Assembly: GCA_026770585.1 (NCBI GenBank)
Contig: MU646456.1
Location: 1 to 15,834 of the forward strand
Origin: Baffinella frigidus
Taxonomy: Eukaryota; Cryptophyceae; Cryptomonadales; Baffinellaceae
DNA length: 15,834 bases
Reading direction: 5' to 3'
Position 1 is the stretch's first letter. Each line of letters begins with the position of its first letter. Of this stretch, positions 14,109 through 15,834 are shown one piece after another. A program made the position numbers and the translations under genes. The notes under the pieces were generated by a model that was not told the DNA's origin, did not search any database, and saw nothing but the letters and a program-made list of their open reading frames with translations.

Positions 14109-14255
14109 GGGTAACAGACTGAAAACTGAGTAGTTAGGCCTACGGTATTGTCTGCGGTAGGCCGTAGGGGCCTAGGGGGGTTCCTACGAAAAACCAGGTC
14201 CTAGGGGCCCACGGCCTACCGTAGGCCTAACTACCCTGTTTTCAGTCCGTTATCA
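14109..14255. mobile_element. GGGTAACGGCC foldback family, copy E
   Basis: A 147-bp palindrome (GGGTAACAGACTGAAAACTG ... CTGTTTTCAGTCCGTTATCA), flanked by TA at 14107-14108 and 14256-14257. The middle (GTAGGCCGTAGGGGCCTAGG) is closer to copy A than to B-D, giving two subfamilies. If the exons at 14285-14722 are real, this element is in the following intron. Confidence 0.9.
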
Positions 14256-14284
14256 TATGAGGATGTTAAAATATCAAAACTGAC

Positions 14285-14439
14285 CTTGGTAGAGCTCCGG
14301 AGCGACACAGCCCCCCGCAGCATGCGCGCAAGCTCCGCGTAACGGTACGTAACCGCCACCACACCGAAAAGATCTGGGTCCGCTCCTGGCGGGGATCCGT
14401 GCGGGAGCGCGCGCGAGATGGTTGCGGCCCAGAACGTAC
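14285..14439 (-). CDS. Candidate internal exon 2 of a spliced gene
   Basis: On the minus strand a 155-nt open stretch lies between an acceptor (GGCTCTTTTTTTAG, pyrimidine tract just above 14439) and a donor (ACCAAG/GTCAGT at 14285/14284). In the frame that joins exon 1 it gives 51 codons, including TFWAATISRALPHGS, DLFGVVAVTYRYAEL and ARMLRGAVSLRSSTK. It ends in phase 0, and third codon positions are mostly G or C. It is not similar to any repeat in the window. The other two frames are also open because the DNA is GC-rich, so the frame rests on the phase match and composition. The protein family is not recognised. Confidence 0.42.
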
Positions 14440-14633
14440 CTAAAAAAAGAGCCGGGTGGTCAAACACGGCGAACGTGGATCACGTCAGACGGTGAATGTC
14501 AACCACGTCGGGCGCGGCTTGAGCCACGGTAGCGAGTATCACGTCTCAAAGGGGGGCATCCACCGAGTCTCACATCTTAAAATGGGGTATTCACCGAGTA
14601 TCACATCTGAAAAGGGGGTAAGGTGGCTCTCAC
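14440..14633 (-). other. Candidate GT-AG intron, 194 nt
   Basis: It begins GTGAGAGCC at 14633 and ends CTTTTTTTAG at 14440 on the minus strand. It contains three copies of a 30-31-bp unit (CGAGTATCAC.TCT.AAA, plus-strand starts 14533, 14564 and 14594), a GC drop and a TGA in the exon frame. All are expected of intron and not of exon. Confidence 0.42.
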
Positions 14634-14722
14634 CGCCGGAGCCGTCTTCCCGAGGCGGGCCCGTGACGAGCTCCGGGGAGGAGATGGCACTCAGGCCCGG
14701 CTGCGCGATCGCACTCGTGTAC
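14634..14722 (-). CDS. Candidate internal exon 1 of a spliced gene
   Basis: An 89-nt minus-strand stretch after a classical acceptor (AATGTTTTTGCAG, plus-strand 14723-14735) and before donor GGCG/GTGAGAG. The preferred frame reads YTSAIAQPGLSAISS, then PELVTGPPREDGSG, and its final G joins the first two bases of exon 2 to complete a glycine codon. GC at third positions is very high. Upstream exons were not found; the MITE cluster at 14750-15170 would lie in the preceding intron. No known family. A second joint frame is open but rich in Arg/Cys/His and less protein-like. Confidence 0.42.
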
Positions 14723-14749
14723 CTGCAAAAACATTCACGAGGAAACTCA

Positions 14750-14843
14750 GTAAGGGCCACACAGCGGGCTACGAGGAGATTTTCGGTAAGGGCCACACAG
14801 CGGGCTACGAAAGGATTTTCGGTAAGGGCCACACAGCGGACTA
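14750..14843 (+). repeat. 36-bp tandem triplication of a MITE terminus
   Basis: Three units starting at 14750, 14786 and 14822 (GTAAGGGCCACACAGCGGGC, then TACGA..AGATTTTCG) each contain the left end of the CCACACAGCGG MITE. The third runs on into the rest of the element. As 36 is a multiple of three, the ORF through it shows a 12-residue repeat, but this is incidental. Confidence 0.9.
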
Positions 14844-15170
14844 CCACACGAGGCTACCCAGGCGAACAGAATAAAACGGACTTTTAAAGTTTTGTGGGCA
14901 AATGATCACGTTTCCGCCCGCTGAGCGGTCGGACCTGTGTAAAGTCGCTGCTTTTCACCTGAAAATTACTGCACACGTTTACAATCGACATTTATTCTGT
15001 TCGCATAGGTAGCCTCGTGTGGTACGAAGGGATTTTGGGCCCATTTTGGGCCGAGTTTCCGTTGCTTTATCCGTAGGACCCCCCCTTTGTCCCTACGGGT
15101 TGCCTACCGTAGGGTCCTAGGTCTTATCGCTTGAGGGCTATTCGAAATCCCTTCGAAGTCCGCTGTGTGG
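14829..15170 (+). mobile_element. CCACACAGCGG MITE split by another MITE
   Basis: The host element starts CCACACAGCGGACTA (14829-14843), is interrupted by 14844-15022 and resumes CGAAGGGATTTTGGGCCC... to CGAAGTCCGCTGTGTGG at 15170. Without the insert and one TA it is 161 bp, close to the 170 bp of the copy at 1754. It carries the complete internal GTAGGACCCCCCCTTTGTCC and GCCTACCGTAGGGTCCTAGG sections. Confidence 0.92.
14844..15022 (+). mobile_element. CCACACGAGG MITE, copy 2 (nested)
   Basis: A 179-bp element with 32-bp terminal inverted repeats (CCACACGAGGCTACC..GGCG, then AACAGAATAAA, and complement) with about two mismatches. TA is duplicated at 14842-14843 and 15023-15024 where the host element has one TA. 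Interior TTTCCGCCCGCTGAGCGGTC matches copy 1. The family transposes with TA specificity, as Tc1/mariner-type elements do; no transposase is present. Confidence 0.95.
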
Positions 15171-15265
15171 CCTGAAAAGAAAATCGGTACCAGGCCGGAT
15201 TCTATGCACATAGGATTCGCCCTCACACAAAAGGATCATTGACCATCCAACACTTCGACTCATAG

Positions 15266-15342
15266 ATTTCGGGTTTCGGGTGTCGGGTTTCGGGTGTCGG
15301 GTTTCGGGTTTCGGGTTTCGGGTGTCGTGTTTCGGGTTTCGT
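15266..15342 (+). repeat. TTTCGGG/TGTCGGG heptamer array
   Basis: About eleven units of GGGTTTC or GGGTGTC. It is the same unit type as at 5730 and ends at the 155-bp dispersed repeat. The stretch 15171-15265 before it is unrecognised. Confidence 0.92.
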
Positions 15343-15347
15343 CGCAC

Positions 15348-15506
15348 CACTGCACTGCTACCCAGGATATTTTACCTCAAGTCAACAAAGCTGATCCTCG
15401 GGAGTAAGTTGCCATTTCGTTTAGATGGACCTGCTCTGGGAGCAGGCATTTGACTTAAGGCGCTGGCTTTCAGGGGGAGTTGACTTAGGTAGAATGTTCT
15501 GGCTCA
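15348..15506 (-). repeat. 155-bp dispersed repeat, copy 2 (inverted)
   Basis: The reverse complement of 7429-7582 with scattered substitutions, including CCATTTCGTTTAGATGGACC and GGAGCAGGCATTTGACTTAA. Ends and internal inverted repeat (TCAAGTCAAC / GTTGACTTAGG) are preserved. Confidence 0.85.
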
Positions 15507-15540
15507 CAGTGCACTGCTCGCGGCGCGAGTGGTATGTGCG

Positions 15541-15590
15541 GTTTTAGGCTTAGGGTTTGCGGCTCATAGTTTAGGGTTTGCGGCGTATAG
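15541..15590 (+). repeat. Short TTTAGGGTTTGCGG repeats
   Basis: GGCTTAGGGTTTGCGGCTCA, then TAGTTTAGGGTTTGCGGCG. Contains true TTTAGGG words, too few to call a telomere. Confidence 0.6.
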
Positions 15591-15625
15591 ACTTTTGGAG
15601 CACTCATTTCCAGGCTTGAAAGTCA

Positions 15626-15834
15626 TGAAGAAGAAGACGAAGAAGGAGAAGAAGAACAAAGAAGAAGAAGAAGAAGAAGAAGGAGAAGAAGAAAGAAGAA
15701 GAAAGAAGAAGAAGAAAGAAGAAAGAAGAAAGAAGAAGAAATAAAAAGAAGAAAGAAGAAACAGAAAGAAGAAGAAGAAAGAAGAAGACGAACACGGAAT
15801 AAGAAGAAGAAGAAAGAAGAAGAAGAAAGAAGAA
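15626..15834 (+). repeat. GAA/GAAG purine-rich microsatellite
   Basis: Almost uninterrupted purine repeats (GAA, GAAG, AAAGAAG) with rare T or C, running off the window end. Lys/Glu ORFs on one strand and Phe/Leu/Ser ORFs on the other are artefacts. The tract can form triplex DNA. Confidence 0.95.

Noticed and set aside
14456-14887. 143-codon plus-strand ORF with a 12-residue repeat
   Set aside because: The repeat is the 36-bp MITE terminus, and the rest is antisense to the better-supported minus-strand exons.
15541-15590. Chromosome end (TTTAGGG telomere)
   Set aside because: Only two TTTAGGG words in a diverged context, followed by a GAA tract.

Overview
The window is non-prokaryotic, repeat-dominated nuclear DNA. 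It shows no dense gene order, no ribosome-binding-site-led long ORFs, no rRNA or tRNA that I can recognise, and no CRISPR. It has many microsatellites, minisatellites, degenerate heptamer arrays related to the plant/algal telomere type (TTTAGGG-like), nested MITE-like elements and GT-AG splice-like signals. This suggests an intergenic or intronic region of a eukaryote with a large, repeat-rich genome. A microalga or other protist is my guess from the heptamers and base composition; the lineage is not established by the sequence.

Layout. 1-505: a 33-bp tandem duplication, a short dispersed repeat and a truncated MITE of the CCACACAGCGG family. 512-2010: a 217-bp satellite, then an array built on a 36-bp motif that is interrupted by a complete CCACACAGCGG MITE. 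2015-2430: a duplicated block flanking a 142-bp palindrome. 2527-4550: diverged repeats carrying an inserted hairpin element, two further palindromes and CT/GATA microsatellites. 4920-5720: a TA-flanked foldback element and a third repeat family. 5499-6570: a large foldback element, TTTCGGG-type arrays and a 409-bp inverted repeat. 6597-7600: another hairpin element, another MITE, TTCAGGG arrays and a dispersed repeat. 7618-9276: a GC-rich repeat (called V here) with four palindromes. 9278-11420: coding-like fragments, three copies of one foldback family, a second copy of the TA-flanked element and a 140-bp palindrome. 11570-13560: a higher-order repeat with alternating tails. 13043-14258: palindromes and nested MITEs. 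14285-14722 (minus strand): the only stretch that looks like part of a real spliced gene. 14750-15834: a MITE inserted in another MITE, more degenerate heptamers and a GAA-rich tract.

The dominant biology is self-complementary DNA. About eighteen inverted-repeat elements, roughly 115-215 bp each, lie at about one per kilobase. Some belong to families with several copies here and carry TA on both sides, like Tc1/mariner-type MITEs. Others have arms unrelated to each other but similar overall lengths, with 140-142 and 150 bp recurring. Two of these share an almost identical 50-bp palindromic core exactly at their centre. Several insertions can be proved from interrupted repeats in the same window, so the region records a sequence of nested transposition events.

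All long ORFs except the minus-strand exon pair at 14.3-14.7 kb are explained by repeats. No transposase or other enzyme gene was recognised.
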